Shown here one piece after another: positions 16,251-24,512 of a DNA stretch of 34,197 bases. Positions within the stretch are counted from its first letter, which is position 1, and each line of letters starts with the position of its first letter. Position numbers and translations under genes: made by a program. The notes beneath the pieces were generated by a model. That model was not told the DNA's origin. It did no database searches and worked only from the letters and a program-made list of their open reading frames with translations. Where the stretch lies: positions 1 to 34,197 of the forward strand of contig JAJZKU010000008.1 of assembly GCA_021850705.1 (NCBI GenBank). The letters run 5' to 3'. The DNA is from Microcaldota archaeon (lineage in GTDB: Archaea > Micrarchaeota > Micrarchaeia > Micrarchaeales > CABMGC01).

Positions 16251-16944
16251 AGAATTCACGGTTATTTTGCCGACGCTTAACGAAGGCAGAAATATACCGG
16301 AGCTGATCTCTAATCTCAAGAAGAGATATAGGGAGATAGAAATAATAGTGGCAGACGATGGATCTAAAGACAATACCATAGACGAAGCCATCCGCATGAA
16401 CAAGAAGTACGGTAACGTTAAGGTAATAGACAGGAAGAAGATGGGAAGGGAAAAGGGACTTACAGCGAGCGTTATAGACGGCATAAAAAGGAGCAGGACC
16501 AAGTACGTAATAGTCATGGATGCCGACTTGCAGCATCCGTATCAGGTTGTCGGGAAGATAGCAGATAGGCTTCTTGATGGTGATAAGATAGCCGTAGGTA
16601 TAAGGGCAGAGGTTGAGAACTGGCCGTTTTACAGGAAATTTGTTTCGAAGAGCCTGATAATAATAGGGTACGCCGTACTCTTCTTACGCAGATCCCAGTC
16701 ATGCGGAGACATCTTCTCAGGATTCTTCGGTGTCGATAGAGAATTCTTCATGAATGTGTATTCCAGAAACAAGAACAGGTTTGTAGGGAGAGGATTCAAG
16801 GTACTCTATGACCTATTGAAGTGCGTAAAGAGGGATAGTATACAGGTATCTGATGTACCTTATGTATTCAAGAATAGGAAGTTTGGAGAATCGAAGGCAG
16901 GAGCTAAGCAGGTTCTTGATCTGCTAAAATCATTTGCTAGCTGA
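16240..16944 (+). CDS. Family 2 glycosyltransferase, dolichol-phosphate-sugar synthase-like
   Basis: A 234-residue GT-A enzyme. It begins TVILPTLNEGRNIPELI, then IIVADDGSKDNT (~35-46) for the nucleotide, and MDADLQHP (~90-97) with the DxD-type metal site. This pattern is that of polyprenyl-phosphate mannose/glucose synthases, which load a sugar from a nucleotide donor onto a membrane lipid phosphate. One weakly hydrophobic helix (SLIIIGYAVLFL) may dock on the membrane. It lacks the C-terminal membrane domain of long DPM-type enzymes. It overlaps the flippase and converges on pyrG with a 15-base overlap. Its product could feed the GT-C enzymes at 12267 and 22433. Confidence 0.9.
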   Translation: MQYKEFTVILPTLNEGRNIPELISNLKKRYREIEIIVADDGSKDNTIDEAIRMNKKYGNVKVIDRKKMGREKGLTASVIDGIKRSRTKYVIVMDADLQHPYQVVGKIADRLLDGDKIAVGIRAEVENWPFYRKFVSKSLIIIGYAVLFLRRSQSCGDIFSGFFGVDREFFMNVYSRNKNRFVGRGFKVLYDLLKCVKRDSIQVSDVPYVFKNRKFGESKAGAKQVLDLLKSFAS

Positions 16945-18534
16945 TCTGTTTGCTGCCTCTTTGACAAAGCTTACAAACAGCGGTGCAGGATTTTCGAGCC
17001 TTGATTTAAGCTCTGGATGTGACTGGGTGCCTATTCCAAAACCACTCTTCCATTCTATAAATTCGACAAGGTCTTCCTTGGGATTTGTCCCTGCTATTAC
17101 AAGGCCTTTGTTCTTCATCGCCTGCCTGTACCTGTTGTTGAATTCGTACCTGTGCCTGTGTCTTTCTGATATTTTCTTTTTTGAATATGCATTATAGGAA
17201 TATGTATTTGGAGAGAGTGTGCATCCGTATGCGCCAAGGCGCATAGTTCCTCCCTTGGTCTTGATGCCGCGCTGCCACTCTATGATGTCTATCACTTTAT
17301 ATTTTGTCTTTGGATTCATCTCTGTGGAATTTGCACCCTTCATCCCGCATGCGTTCCTTGCATACTCGACAGCCATAAGCTGCATGCCTAGACAGAGCCC
17401 AAGGAATGGGGTCTGATTTTCCCTTGCGTATTCTATTGCGTTTATCATGCCTTCTGTGCCTCTCTTGCCGAATCCTCCCGGAACTATTATGCCATCAAGC
17501 CTTGAAAGGCGCTTTATGCTGTCCTTCTTCTCAAGGTCTGTAGATTCTACCCAGTCTATGTTTACACGCACATTGTTGAAAGCACCTGCGTGTATCAAAG
17601 CTTCGCGCAGGCTTGCATAAGAGTCCTTCAGGTCGGTGTACTTTCCTACAACTCCGATATTCACCTTGCCATCAGGATTTCTGATCTTATCTGTCATGTT
17701 TTCCCAGGCATTAAGTTTCTTCTTGTTTATCCTGCCTGAAAGACCCAGATCCTTTAACAGGATTTTGTCCAGTCCCTGATCCATAAAGTGGAGTGGTAAA
17801 TGGTATATAGTATAGTCATCGGAGTCGTCTATCACTCTCTCATGTTCTAGATTTGAGAAGAGAGATATCTTTTCCTTTGCCTTTTTCTCGAGCGGAGCTT
17901 TTGATCTGCATATTACTACGTTTGGGGAGATGCCTACCTGCTGCAGCTGCCTGAGTCCTATCTGCGTGGGCTTTGTCTTCTGCTCGCCGACAACATCCAG
18001 CGCAGGCACATATGTAAGACATACAAAGGTAACGTCGTGATTGGTTGCGAACTGCCTCATTGCTTCGGTAAAGTAGCTGTTCTCTATGTCCCCTACCGTT
18101 CCCCCTACCTCTATTACAAGAACGTCAGGATCCTTCTTCTTGTAGATGTTTTCTATATTGGCTATTACCTCGTTGGTAAGATGGGGGATTATCTGGACAT
18201 CCTCTCCCAAGAAGCCCCCTTTCCTCTCCTTGGTTACAAGTTTTGAGAATAGCTTGCCCCCTGTTATTGAAAGGTCTCCAGTAAGATCCTTGTTTAGGAA
18301 GCGTTCATAAAGGCCGAAGTCCATGTCCACCTCGCTTTTGTCATCAAGTACGAAGACCTCCCCGTGCCTGTAGGGATTCATTGTGCCGCAATCATAATTC
18401 AAGTATCCGTCGAACTTTACCGGTAAAACCTTGAGATCGTAAAAATCGAGCATCTTCATTATCGCAGATGTTACCGCTCCTTTGCCCAGGCCGCTCATCA
18501 GCAAACCTAACACAACGATATACTTCGGAGGCAT
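16930..18534 (-). CDS. pyrG: CTP synthase (glutamine-hydrolysing)
   Basis: The ATG at 18534-18532 is the likely start (534 residues); codons further upstream contain the promoter. The synthetase domain (~1-270) has LMSGLGKG in the P loop where the family has VVSSLGKG, then NYDCGTMNP, HGEVFVLDD, VDMDFG and EVGGTVGDIE with the Mg ligands. The class I amidotransferase domain (~290-534) has GGFGKRG, the nucleophile in LGLCLGMQ and HPEL near the end. The enzyme makes CTP from UTP, ATP and glutamine. KFDGY replaces the usual K-x-DPY, so the synthetase site is somewhat divergent. CTP is needed by IspD. Confidence 0.95.
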   Translation of the reverse strand: MPPKYIVVLGLLMSGLGKGAVTSAIMKMLDFYDLKVLPVKFDGYLNYDCGTMNPYRHGEVFVLDDKSEVDMDFGLYERFLNKDLTGDLSITGGKLFSKLVTKERKGGFLGEDVQIIPHLTNEVIANIENIYKKKDPDVLVIEVGGTVGDIENSYFTEAMRQFATNHDVTFVCLTYVPALDVVGEQKTKPTQIGLRQLQQVGISPNVVICRSKAPLEKKAKEKISLFSNLEHERVIDDSDDYTIYHLPLHFMDQGLDKILLKDLGLSGRINKKKLNAWENMTDKIRNPDGKVNIGVVGKYTDLKDSYASLREALIHAGAFNNVRVNIDWVESTDLEKKDSIKRLSRLDGIIVPGGFGKRGTEGMINAIEYARENQTPFLGLCLGMQLMAVEYARNACGMKGANSTEMNPKTKYKVIDIIEWQRGIKTKGGTMRLGAYGCTLSPNTYSYNAYSKKKISERHRHRYEFNNRYRQAMKNKGLVIAGTNPKEDLVEFIEWKSGFGIGTQSHPELKSRLENPAPLFVSFVKEAANRSASK

Positions 18535-18555
18535 GATAGATTTGTCCTGGAAAAC

Positions 18556-18565
18556 ATTATATATG
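18556..18565 (-). promoter_or_regulatory. TATA box of pyrG (leaderless transcript likely)
   Basis: CATATATAAT on the minus strand lies 22-31 bases before the pyrG ATG. With archaeal spacing, transcription would begin at or next to the start codon, giving a leaderless message and explaining the absence of a ribosome site. It also argues against the in-frame TTG at 18573. Confidence 0.5.
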
Positions 18566-18619
18566 CTCCGCAATGGAACGTTTTATTAAATTTCATAACT
18601 ATAAGTCGGATGTGATTTT

Positions 18620-19141
18620 ATGAATGTAAAGATAGGAGATGAAGCTCCGAAGAAGGTGAATGCTTTTCTAGAGATACCCAAGGGTTCGAACATAAAGTAC
18701 GAGTATGACGAAAAGAACGAGGTTATAAAAGTGGACAGGATACTTCACACATCTATGGTTTATCCTTACAATTATGGATTTGTACCTGAGACTCTTGGAG
18801 AGGATGATGACCCTCTTGATATAATGGTCATAACCTCGAGCTCATTCGCTCCTGGAACGATAGTGAAGGTGAAGCCGATAGGAGTATTGTTGATGAAAGA
18901 TGAAGAAGGTATAGACACAAAGGTTATGGCAGTCCCTGTTGAGAAGATAGATCCTTCTTCTAAGAACATAAATGATATCAAGGACCTTGATGAACACACA
19001 AAGGAGATGATAGCACACTTCTTCTCTTACTACAAGAGCATAGAGCCTGGAAAGTGGGCCAAGACGGAAGGATGGAAAGGTGCTGAAGAAGCATATAAAT
19101 TCATAGAGAAGGCGCTTGACAGGGCAGCCAAAGAAGAGTGA
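18620..19141 (+). CDS. ppa: Inorganic pyrophosphatase, family I
   Basis: A 173-residue soluble enzyme that hydrolyses pyrophosphate released by biosynthetic reactions. It follows the family I pattern: AFLEIPKGSNIKYEYD (16-31), YPYNYGFVPETLGEDDDPLD (48-67) with the DxDxPLD metal motif in the form DDDPLD, then VKVKPIGVLLMKDEEGID and FFSYYKSIEPGKW. Length is normal for archaea. It is divergent from pyrG across 85 bases that carry a TTTATTAAATTT promoter-like run at ~18581-18592. Confidence 0.95.
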   Translation: MNVKIGDEAPKKVNAFLEIPKGSNIKYEYDEKNEVIKVDRILHTSMVYPYNYGFVPETLGEDDDPLDIMVITSSSFAPGTIVKVKPIGVLLMKDEEGIDTKVMAVPVEKIDPSSKNINDIKDLDEHTKEMIAHFFSYYKSIEPGKWAKTEGWKGAEEAYKFIEKALDRAAKEE

Positions 19142-19918
19142 TCAGGATACGCTGAACGTTCCTGGTGGCAGATGCTGCATTATATAGTCTATGTCTTCGT
19201 AGCCGGTTATTTTGGCTATGCGCTTTGCAGCGTCTGATTTCTTGTCCTTGCCTGGTTTTATTATCGCTCTTTTCTTTATCCCTAAATTTATTGCCGTAGG
19301 GACAGGACATACAATAAATGATAAGTTAGCATCTTCCTCTTTTGTAAATGCAGCGAGCTCAAGTGCCAGATTCTTGTGCCACTCTCTCTCCCCGGATAGC
19401 AGAAAGCTGCCTGTGCCCAGTGATCCCTTCTCCTTCGACTTTGAGACCTGATCCCTTTTCAGCGCGTAGACATTTACGGTAGAGGCACCGCTCTCCCATG
19501 CTTTTGAGAATGCTCCTGCAAATGCTGCGGCTTCCTCTCTTACCTCCGGAGATGCGCTCTCGCCTTTTTTCAATATGGTTACCGAGGCGCCGAATACATC
19601 GGCATGGAAGAACAGGTCGCCGTTTTCGAAGTGCTTGGCGTTTATCTCCTCGTTCTGCTTTGCGCTCCTCCCGCCGATGACAAGCGAACCGTCACTTGCA
19701 AAGAACCAGTTGAACCTTTCGTACCACTTCTGCTCACGCTTCTCCTTGAGCTCTTTTTTCTTTACTACCTTCTCAGCATGCGTCTTTCTCTCTTCCAGCT
19801 CTTTTATAGCTGCCAGAGCTCCTTCTGTTTTCTTCTTGGCTACCTTTGACATCTTGTAGTATCTGTCTGCATTCTGCTGTGCAGACTTAGTAAAGTCTAT
19901 CTCTATTTTCATGAACAT
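19142..19918 (-). CDS. Stand-alone NFACT-R protein (C-terminal half of Rqc2/RqcH)
   Basis: The 258-residue protein begins directly with the coiled-coil-M region (FTKSAQQNADRYYKMSKVAKKK, charged to ~62). It continues with the NFACT-R (DUF814) domain: KWYERFNWFFASDGSLVIGGRSAKQNEEI, HFENGDLFFHADVFGAS, and an end in LPPGTF. Full-length RqcH/NEMF proteins carry NFACT-N and a HhH segment before this point; both are missing and no such sequence precedes it. RqcH binds split large ribosomal subunits and tRNA to tail stalled peptides; whether the half protein can do so is unknown. It is 12 bases behind secE. Confidence 0.88.
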   Translation of the reverse strand: MFMKIEIDFTKSAQQNADRYYKMSKVAKKKTEGALAAIKELEERKTHAEKVVKKKELKEKREQKWYERFNWFFASDGSLVIGGRSAKQNEEINAKHFENGDLFFHADVFGASVTILKKGESASPEVREEAAAFAGAFSKAWESGASTVNVYALKRDQVSKSKEKGSLGTGSFLLSGEREWHKNLALELAAFTKEEDANLSFIVCPVPTAINLGIKKRAIIKPGKDKKSDAAKRIAKITGYEDIDYIMQHLPPGTFSVS

Positions 19919-19930
19919 CTGCTAGATAGA

Positions 19931-20122
19931 TTACAGGATAAGAAGATTTATTATCTCAGCTATTATGAATCCCAGAGTTCCCAGTATTATTACGCCTATC
20001 AGCACTACCTTCAGGGTTCTTTTGAATGTACTCGTATCCGGCTTATAGCTTACGCTGATTATGTGCTTTGAATCTGCATAGAATCTCTTTAGCCTAGGAA
20101 TTGGGTTAAGGTTTATCTTCAT
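19931..20122 (-). CDS. secE: SecE/Sec61-gamma translocon subunit
   Basis: A 63-residue protein with a basic cytoplasmic amphipathic helix (residues ~6-30, RLKRFYADSKHIISVSYKPD, with the Lys-Pro of the family) and one C-terminal membrane helix (VVLIGVIILGTLGFIIAEIINLLI, 39-62), including the IGxxGF-like turn. SecE clamps the SecY channel. It is eight bases behind ftsZ, a linkage known in many archaea, and twelve bases before the NFACT-R gene, so the three are likely one operon that joins cell division, secretion and ribosome quality control by position. Confidence 0.88.
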   Translation of the reverse strand: MKINLNPIPRLKRFYADSKHIISVSYKPDTSTFKRTLKVVLIGVIILGTLGFIIAEIINLLIL

Positions 20123-20130
20123 GTAATCAG

Positions 20131-21201
20131 TTACTCATCAAATATCTGGTCCAGGTCTATATCCTCTGTCGCTCCCACTCTCTCCTTAATGCCTGTTTCG
20201 GTGTATTCGGCAAACTCCACTCCGCCAAGGACCACCATTATCTTAAGTGAGCTCTTCTGCATCATAGGTTCTATTCTAGCTCCCCATTTTAGCATCGCAT
20301 CGGGGCTTATCCTGCTCGATACCTCCTGGAAGATTCTCTCAGCTTCCCTGAGGGTAAGATCTTCTCCGCCTATTATGTTGACAAGGGCCTTCTTTGCTGT
20401 TGAAGTATCTACATCTAATAGAGGGCTCTTCAGTGTGTTGTCAAGCGCTATCTTCGTCCTGTCGCTCTGGTGTGCAACATTCGCCTCACCCATGCCTATT
20501 ACAGCATAGCCCGAGTCCTTAAGCACGCTCCTAAGGTCTGCAAAGTCAAGATTTACCATTCCAGGCTTCGTAACCATCTCTATTATTCCCTTTGTTGCAT
20601 TTGAGAGCACTTCATCGCTTATCTTGAACGCCATGTTGAGCGGCAAGTCAGGAGCTACTGAGAGCAGTTTGTCATTGGGTATTATTATCGTTGTGTCAGT
20701 GGCTCTTTTCAGTCTTGCAAGCCCTTCCAGAGCGTTGCGCATCCTTATCTTGCCCTCGCTTCCGAATGGCAGAGTCGCTATTGCCACAGTAAGTGCGCCA
20801 GCCTCTTTAGCCTCATGCGCTATTATAGGTATTGAACCTGTTCCGGTGCCTCCTCCAAGGCCACAGGTTATGAATACTAATTGTGCATCTCCCAGAAGAT
20901 GCCTTATGTCCTCCTTTGACTCTATGGCTGAGTCCTCTCCGACCTTAGGATCGCTTCCTGCACCTAATCCTTTGGTTATCTTTTTGCCGAGAAGCACCTT
21001 CCTGTGCGCCTTTGTCCTTGCAAGGTGAGGTGCATCGGTATTCATCGCTATTACTGTGGCTCCTTCTATCTGCAGCTCAGTCATCCTTGTTGCGGTATTC
21101 GATCCGCTTCCTCCTGCGCCTACCACATATACTTTCGGCTTTGCGGATTCTATGAATTTAAGAAGTTCTTCGTCATCAGGTGAGATCGTTTGTTCTGGCA
21201 T
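20131..21201 (-). CDS. ftsZ: Cell-division GTPase FtsZ
   Basis: A 356-residue tubulin/FtsZ GTPase. GAGGSGSNT lies at 28-36, the tubulin signature GLGGGTGTGS at 114-123, a TLPF-x-EG segment at ~143, and the synergy-loop motif NLDFADLRS, whose Asp residues complete the active site of the neighbouring subunit. The end IDLDQIFDE is a short acidic tail suited to bind partner proteins. It forms the mid-cell ring in archaea that lack ESCRT-type division. The gene leads the secE/NFACT-R group. Confidence 0.96.
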   Translation of the reverse strand: MPEQTISPDDEELLKFIESAKPKVYVVGAGGSGSNTATRMTELQIEGATVIAMNTDAPHLARTKAHRKVLLGKKITKGLGAGSDPKVGEDSAIESKEDIRHLLGDAQLVFITCGLGGGTGTGSIPIIAHEAKEAGALTVAIATLPFGSEGKIRMRNALEGLARLKRATDTTIIIPNDKLLSVAPDLPLNMAFKISDEVLSNATKGIIEMVTKPGMVNLDFADLRSVLKDSGYAVIGMGEANVAHQSDRTKIALDNTLKSPLLDVDTSTAKKALVNIIGGEDLTLREAERIFQEVSSRISPDAMLKWGARIEPMMQKSSLKIMVVLGGVEFAEYTETGIKERVGATEDIDLDQIFDE

Positions 21202-21332
21202 ATTATTACCGTTGTTAATCTAGTCGCTTTATATTAAATACCTAAAAAGTAATAAAAATGTGTGCTGTTCCATCAGGCATCTGCACAATAAAGTTATTAA
21301 AGAAGAATCATATCTGATATGTAGCTGTTTTC

Positions 21333-22415
21333 ATGGATATTGAGACAAAAATAGAAGTAATGAAAGGTTTTGCTCAGGAAATAATCACAGCAGAAGACCT
21401 GAGGAACCTTTTTGAGACAAACAACCACCCTTTAGCTTATGATGGTTTTGAACCTTCAGGCATGGTGGCGATACACTCCGGATTATACAGGGCAAAGACG
21501 ATAAATAAGATGCTTGGAATAGGCATAAAGTTCAATCTGTATATTGCCGATTACTTTGCATTCATAAACAACAAGATGGGAGGAAACCTTGAGCATATAA
21601 GAGACGTAGGAAATTATTTTGTCGAGGCGTGGAAGGGTGCAGGCATAGATATAAACAAGATAAACATAATCTGGGCGAAGGACCTTATGGATGACTTTTC
21701 CTACTGGGACAGGTTCATAAAAGTAGGAAGGGCTTTTTCGCTTGACAGGGCCAGGCGTGCTATAACAATAATGGGAAGAAAAGAGGGAGATGCCCTTGAC
21801 GCAGCGCAACTTTTCTATCCTGCTATGCAGGTGACTGACGTATTCCAGATGGACGTAGACATATGCCAGTTGGGCCTTGACCAGAGAAAGGCAAGCATAC
21901 TTGCGCGTGAGGTTGCACAGAAGTACAAGTGGAAGGTGCCTGTGGTAGTCAGCCATCCTTACATACTGGGACTTAAGGGCAAGCCTCATGATCTTAAGAC
22001 ACAGGACGAGGCTGAGCTGATGCAGTATAAGATGTCAAAGTCTGATCCCAAATCATCCATACTCGTTCATGATACTTACGAAGAGATTAAGGAAAAGGTA
22101 GGTCATGCATACTGCCCTGAAAAGGTTATAGATGGTAATCCGATGTTCAATTACCTTGAATTCATTATACTGGATGATTTCTCAAAGCCGATAACTATAG
22201 AGAGACCGCAGAAATTCGGCGGACCTATAGAGGCCAAGGACTATGAAGAGCTAAAGCACATGTACAAAGAGGGTAAGATACATCCTGTGGACCTTAAAGC
22301 CTTTGTTGCTGAAGAGCTTGAGAGGATGATAAAGCCAGTAAGGGAGCATTTTGAGAAGGATAAAAAGGCAAAGGAACTCTACGAGAAGGTAAAGGGTTAT
22401 ATCATTACCAGATAA
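21333..22415 (+). CDS. tyrS: Tyrosyl-tRNA synthetase
   Basis: A class I synthetase of 360 residues that charges tRNA-Tyr. It has YDGFEPSG (36-43) before a degenerate HIGH motif (IHSGL), IADYFAFINNKMGG, FYPAMQVTDVF, DICQLGLDQRKASILARE for tyrosine and tRNA, and YKMSKSDPKSS. The combination of GFEPSG, NNKMGG, QLGxDQRK and KMSKSDP is the type I know from plants, some protists and some archaea, and not the shorter KMSSS form of methanogens. The tRNA-Tyr in this window has the C1:G72 pair such enzymes read. TrpRS was considered and rejected because of the QLGxDQRK and YDGFEPSG context. Confidence 0.9.
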   Translation: MDIETKIEVMKGFAQEIITAEDLRNLFETNNHPLAYDGFEPSGMVAIHSGLYRAKTINKMLGIGIKFNLYIADYFAFINNKMGGNLEHIRDVGNYFVEAWKGAGIDINKINIIWAKDLMDDFSYWDRFIKVGRAFSLDRARRAITIMGRKEGDALDAAQLFYPAMQVTDVFQMDVDICQLGLDQRKASILAREVAQKYKWKVPVVVSHPYILGLKGKPHDLKTQDEAELMQYKMSKSDPKSSILVHDTYEEIKEKVGHAYCPEKVIDGNPMFNYLEFIILDDFSKPITIERPQKFGGPIEAKDYEELKHMYKEGKIHPVDLKAFVAEELERMIKPVREHFEKDKKAKELYEKVKGYIITR

Positions 22416-22432
22416 CTATGCCTTATTAACAA

Positions 22433-24178
22433 TCATCCTGATTGGTTGCTCTTCACATAGTATAACACTGCCCTGAATGGATACGCATATCCTGTTATCG
22501 CAGATGAATAATTTTGGCTTGCATTAGGATATAGCACAGTCTCCCAGCCCGGGCATTGATTTAGAGGATCAGGAGTGTAATTAAGAGAACCTATCTTCGC
22601 ATACTTTGTCAGTACCACATATGAATTTTCAGGTATGTAAGTGCAGTTTTGTATGTTGTCAAGTCCTCTAAGCCTGCTAAGATTGTCGAAGTGCATGTAG
22701 ATCCCTATATTGGAGAACATCTGCGTGTATGCTGCCGGATAGTATATCACAGTAGTATTTGGAAGCGTATTTAGGTAGTTTGATATCGTAAACGTATCGT
22801 ATCTTGAAAGGGACATTGCTTCATACTGTGTGAAGTTTATTTGCAGAGAGGTTATTGTGAGGAAGACTATGATAAGCGCTGCAATCATTGCAGAGTAAGG
22901 TATTGTTCTCAAATTTATTTTTGATGCGCCTTTACTTGCCAATATGCAGAGCTGCTTCTTGCTTGCCTCTGCCCATCTCACTAGTGCCATCGCTATTATT
23001 ATCACAGTGGGCACAGCTATCAGAGTAAGGAACCTTGGCAGCCTGTGCGTGAGCAGATACTCAAATGGGATAAGGCTAAAGTGCATAGGTCCGAATTCGA
23101 GATAGAGGAAACCTGCGAGGAACCAGAATAATACGAAATAAGCGCGTTTTTCTTTTCTTAAGATTAAGTACAGTGCAGCAAGAATAAGTGCATAGAAGAA
23201 AAATCCTGCCATGTTGAAATTAGTTACGTATATCTGATCCCATATGGAGATAGGGTTGAAATTAAATCTTGATATGTTGCTTGCTGTTATCTGCAGTATG
23301 TTATATGGTAGCATCCATTGCGGATAGAAGCCCAGATTCTGGTTTGCAGAACCTATTGTTACATACGCACCGTTTTTTATGACGCCTATAGCACTGAAGT
23401 AGTTTGAATTGGCAGTGTAGGTTATCAGAGGGTGCCCGGAATTAATGTAATTGAATGCCATTAACGCTATGCCTATAGTAAAGATACCGTATATAAGATA
23501 TAGAGATGTCCTGTTTATTGATATCTTTTTCCTGAACAGTTCTACCAGCAGATACAGTATTGCAATTGGGATTATTATGAAACCTTCAGGAGTTACAAGC
23601 GGTGATGCTATCATGAATATGCCTGCTGCAAAGTACCAGAATTTGGAAGACCTTCTCTGCGCGTAGAGTATGGAGAGCATGGCCATAGTAGTCATGAACA
23701 TCATAGGTATGTTGTCGCTGACAGTAGGAGCGAGTATCGCTGTTAGTGGAAATATGGAAAGTAGGAAAGCGGCTAGAAGCCCTACCTTTTCGTCATAAAG
23801 TTCCCTGCCTATATAGAATGAGGCAACGACGCTGCCTACGAAGCAGAGTATGTCCCACATGCTATCGGTGAACAGGTTGACTCCGAAGAACTTATAGAAA
23901 AGGGCTATCGGGAAGATCATGAATAGCCGTACGCTGAATATGTATGAGCTTTCAATGAAATTTCCTGTGGCTGCGCCGTATGCCAGAGATAGATAAGTAG
24001 GGTCGTCTCCATAAGCTGACGGGCCTATTATGAATACTAAGGAGTATATCAGCGCAAAGGCAGCTATTGCAACAAGCGCAATCTTATAATTTCTTGATAG
24101 TTTTTTGCTTTGAAGCTTTTGTCTTACTTCTTTAGATTTTCTTTGCTTTTTCTTTTTGCCAGTATTACGTTTAGCCAA
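22433..24178 (-). CDS. GT-C membrane glycosyltransferase (PMT/ArnT-like)
   Basis: The 581-residue protein starts with ~30 strongly basic cytoplasmic residues (KRNTGKKKKQRKSKE). After the first membrane helix comes an external loop YGDDPTY with two Asp (58-59), the place of the catalytic acid in the GT39/ArnT group. About 11 membrane helices follow, and a C-terminal external domain from ~430 with NxS/T sequons (NFT, NTT, NCT, NYS). It should transfer a sugar from a polyprenyl-phosphate carrier to protein, lipid or glycan. The partner enzymes may be those at 12267-16944; the acceptor is not evident. Confidence 0.82.
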   Translation of the reverse strand: MAKRNTGKKKKQRKSKEVRQKLQSKKLSRNYKIALVAIAAFALIYSLVFIIGPSAYGDDPTYLSLAYGAATGNFIESSYIFSVRLFMIFPIALFYKFFGVNLFTDSMWDILCFVGSVVASFYIGRELYDEKVGLLAAFLLSIFPLTAILAPTVSDNIPMMFMTTMAMLSILYAQRRSSKFWYFAAGIFMIASPLVTPEGFIIIPIAILYLLVELFRKKISINRTSLYLIYGIFTIGIALMAFNYINSGHPLITYTANSNYFSAIGVIKNGAYVTIGSANQNLGFYPQWMLPYNILQITASNISRFNFNPISIWDQIYVTNFNMAGFFFYALILAALYLILRKEKRAYFVLFWFLAGFLYLEFGPMHFSLIPFEYLLTHRLPRFLTLIAVPTVIIIAMALVRWAEASKKQLCILASKGASKINLRTIPYSAMIAALIIVFLTITSLQINFTQYEAMSLSRYDTFTISNYLNTLPNTTVIYYPAAYTQMFSNIGIYMHFDNLSRLRGLDNIQNCTYIPENSYVVLTKYAKIGSLNYTPDPLNQCPGWETVLYPNASQNYSSAITGYAYPFRAVLYYVKSNQSG

Positions 24179-24299
24179 GCTATCAACACCAGATAATTAA
24201 CATTTATTCTTCCTGTTTTGCATTTATATTTGTTGGTGCTCTCCTTACTGATGAAAAATAGCATGCTTAATAAATGTGCACAGTATAGATTTAGGTTGT

Positions 24300-24420
24300 G
24301 CCAGGGTGGCAGAATCTGGTAACGCGCTGGTCTTGAGTTTGCTCAAGAGCTGATTACAAATGATGCAAAAAGCAAACCAGTTCCCTTCGGGGATTTAGGG
24401 CTCGAATCCCTACCCTGGCG
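24300..24420 (+). tRNA. tRNA-Ser (UGA) with a 37-base intron
   Basis: The acceptor GCCAGGG (24300-24306) pairs with CCCTGGC (24413-24419), and the discriminator is G24420, as in archaeal tRNA-Ser (Leu has A). The anticodon stem CTGGT (24327-24331) pairs with ACCAG (24376-24380). The loop is C-T-TGA-G, giving anticodon TGA at 24334-24336. A long variable arm CCC-TTCG-GGG makes it class II. The intron spans 24338-24374, after position 37. Its CTCAAG pairs exactly with CTTGAG of the anticodon loop, forming the central helix of a bulge-helix-bulge. CCA is not encoded. Confidence 0.92.
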
Positions 24421-24512
24421 AATTCTTATCTTTTTATATTGTAGCGCTCAGTTATGTTTGGGTAGGATATCCGCAAAGGATAAATTTGTTGCTGATTTTC
24501 GTCGATCTTAGA

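Noticed and set aside
18535-18573. CTP synthase starting at TTG 18573
   Set aside because: The extra 13 codons contain the TATA box, and the family begins near MPPKYIVV.
24300-24420. tRNA-Leu (GAG) instead of tRNA-Ser
   Set aside because: Shifting the anticodon to GAG breaks the 5-pair anticodon stem CTGGT/ACCAG, and the discriminator is G, as in archaeal Ser, not A.
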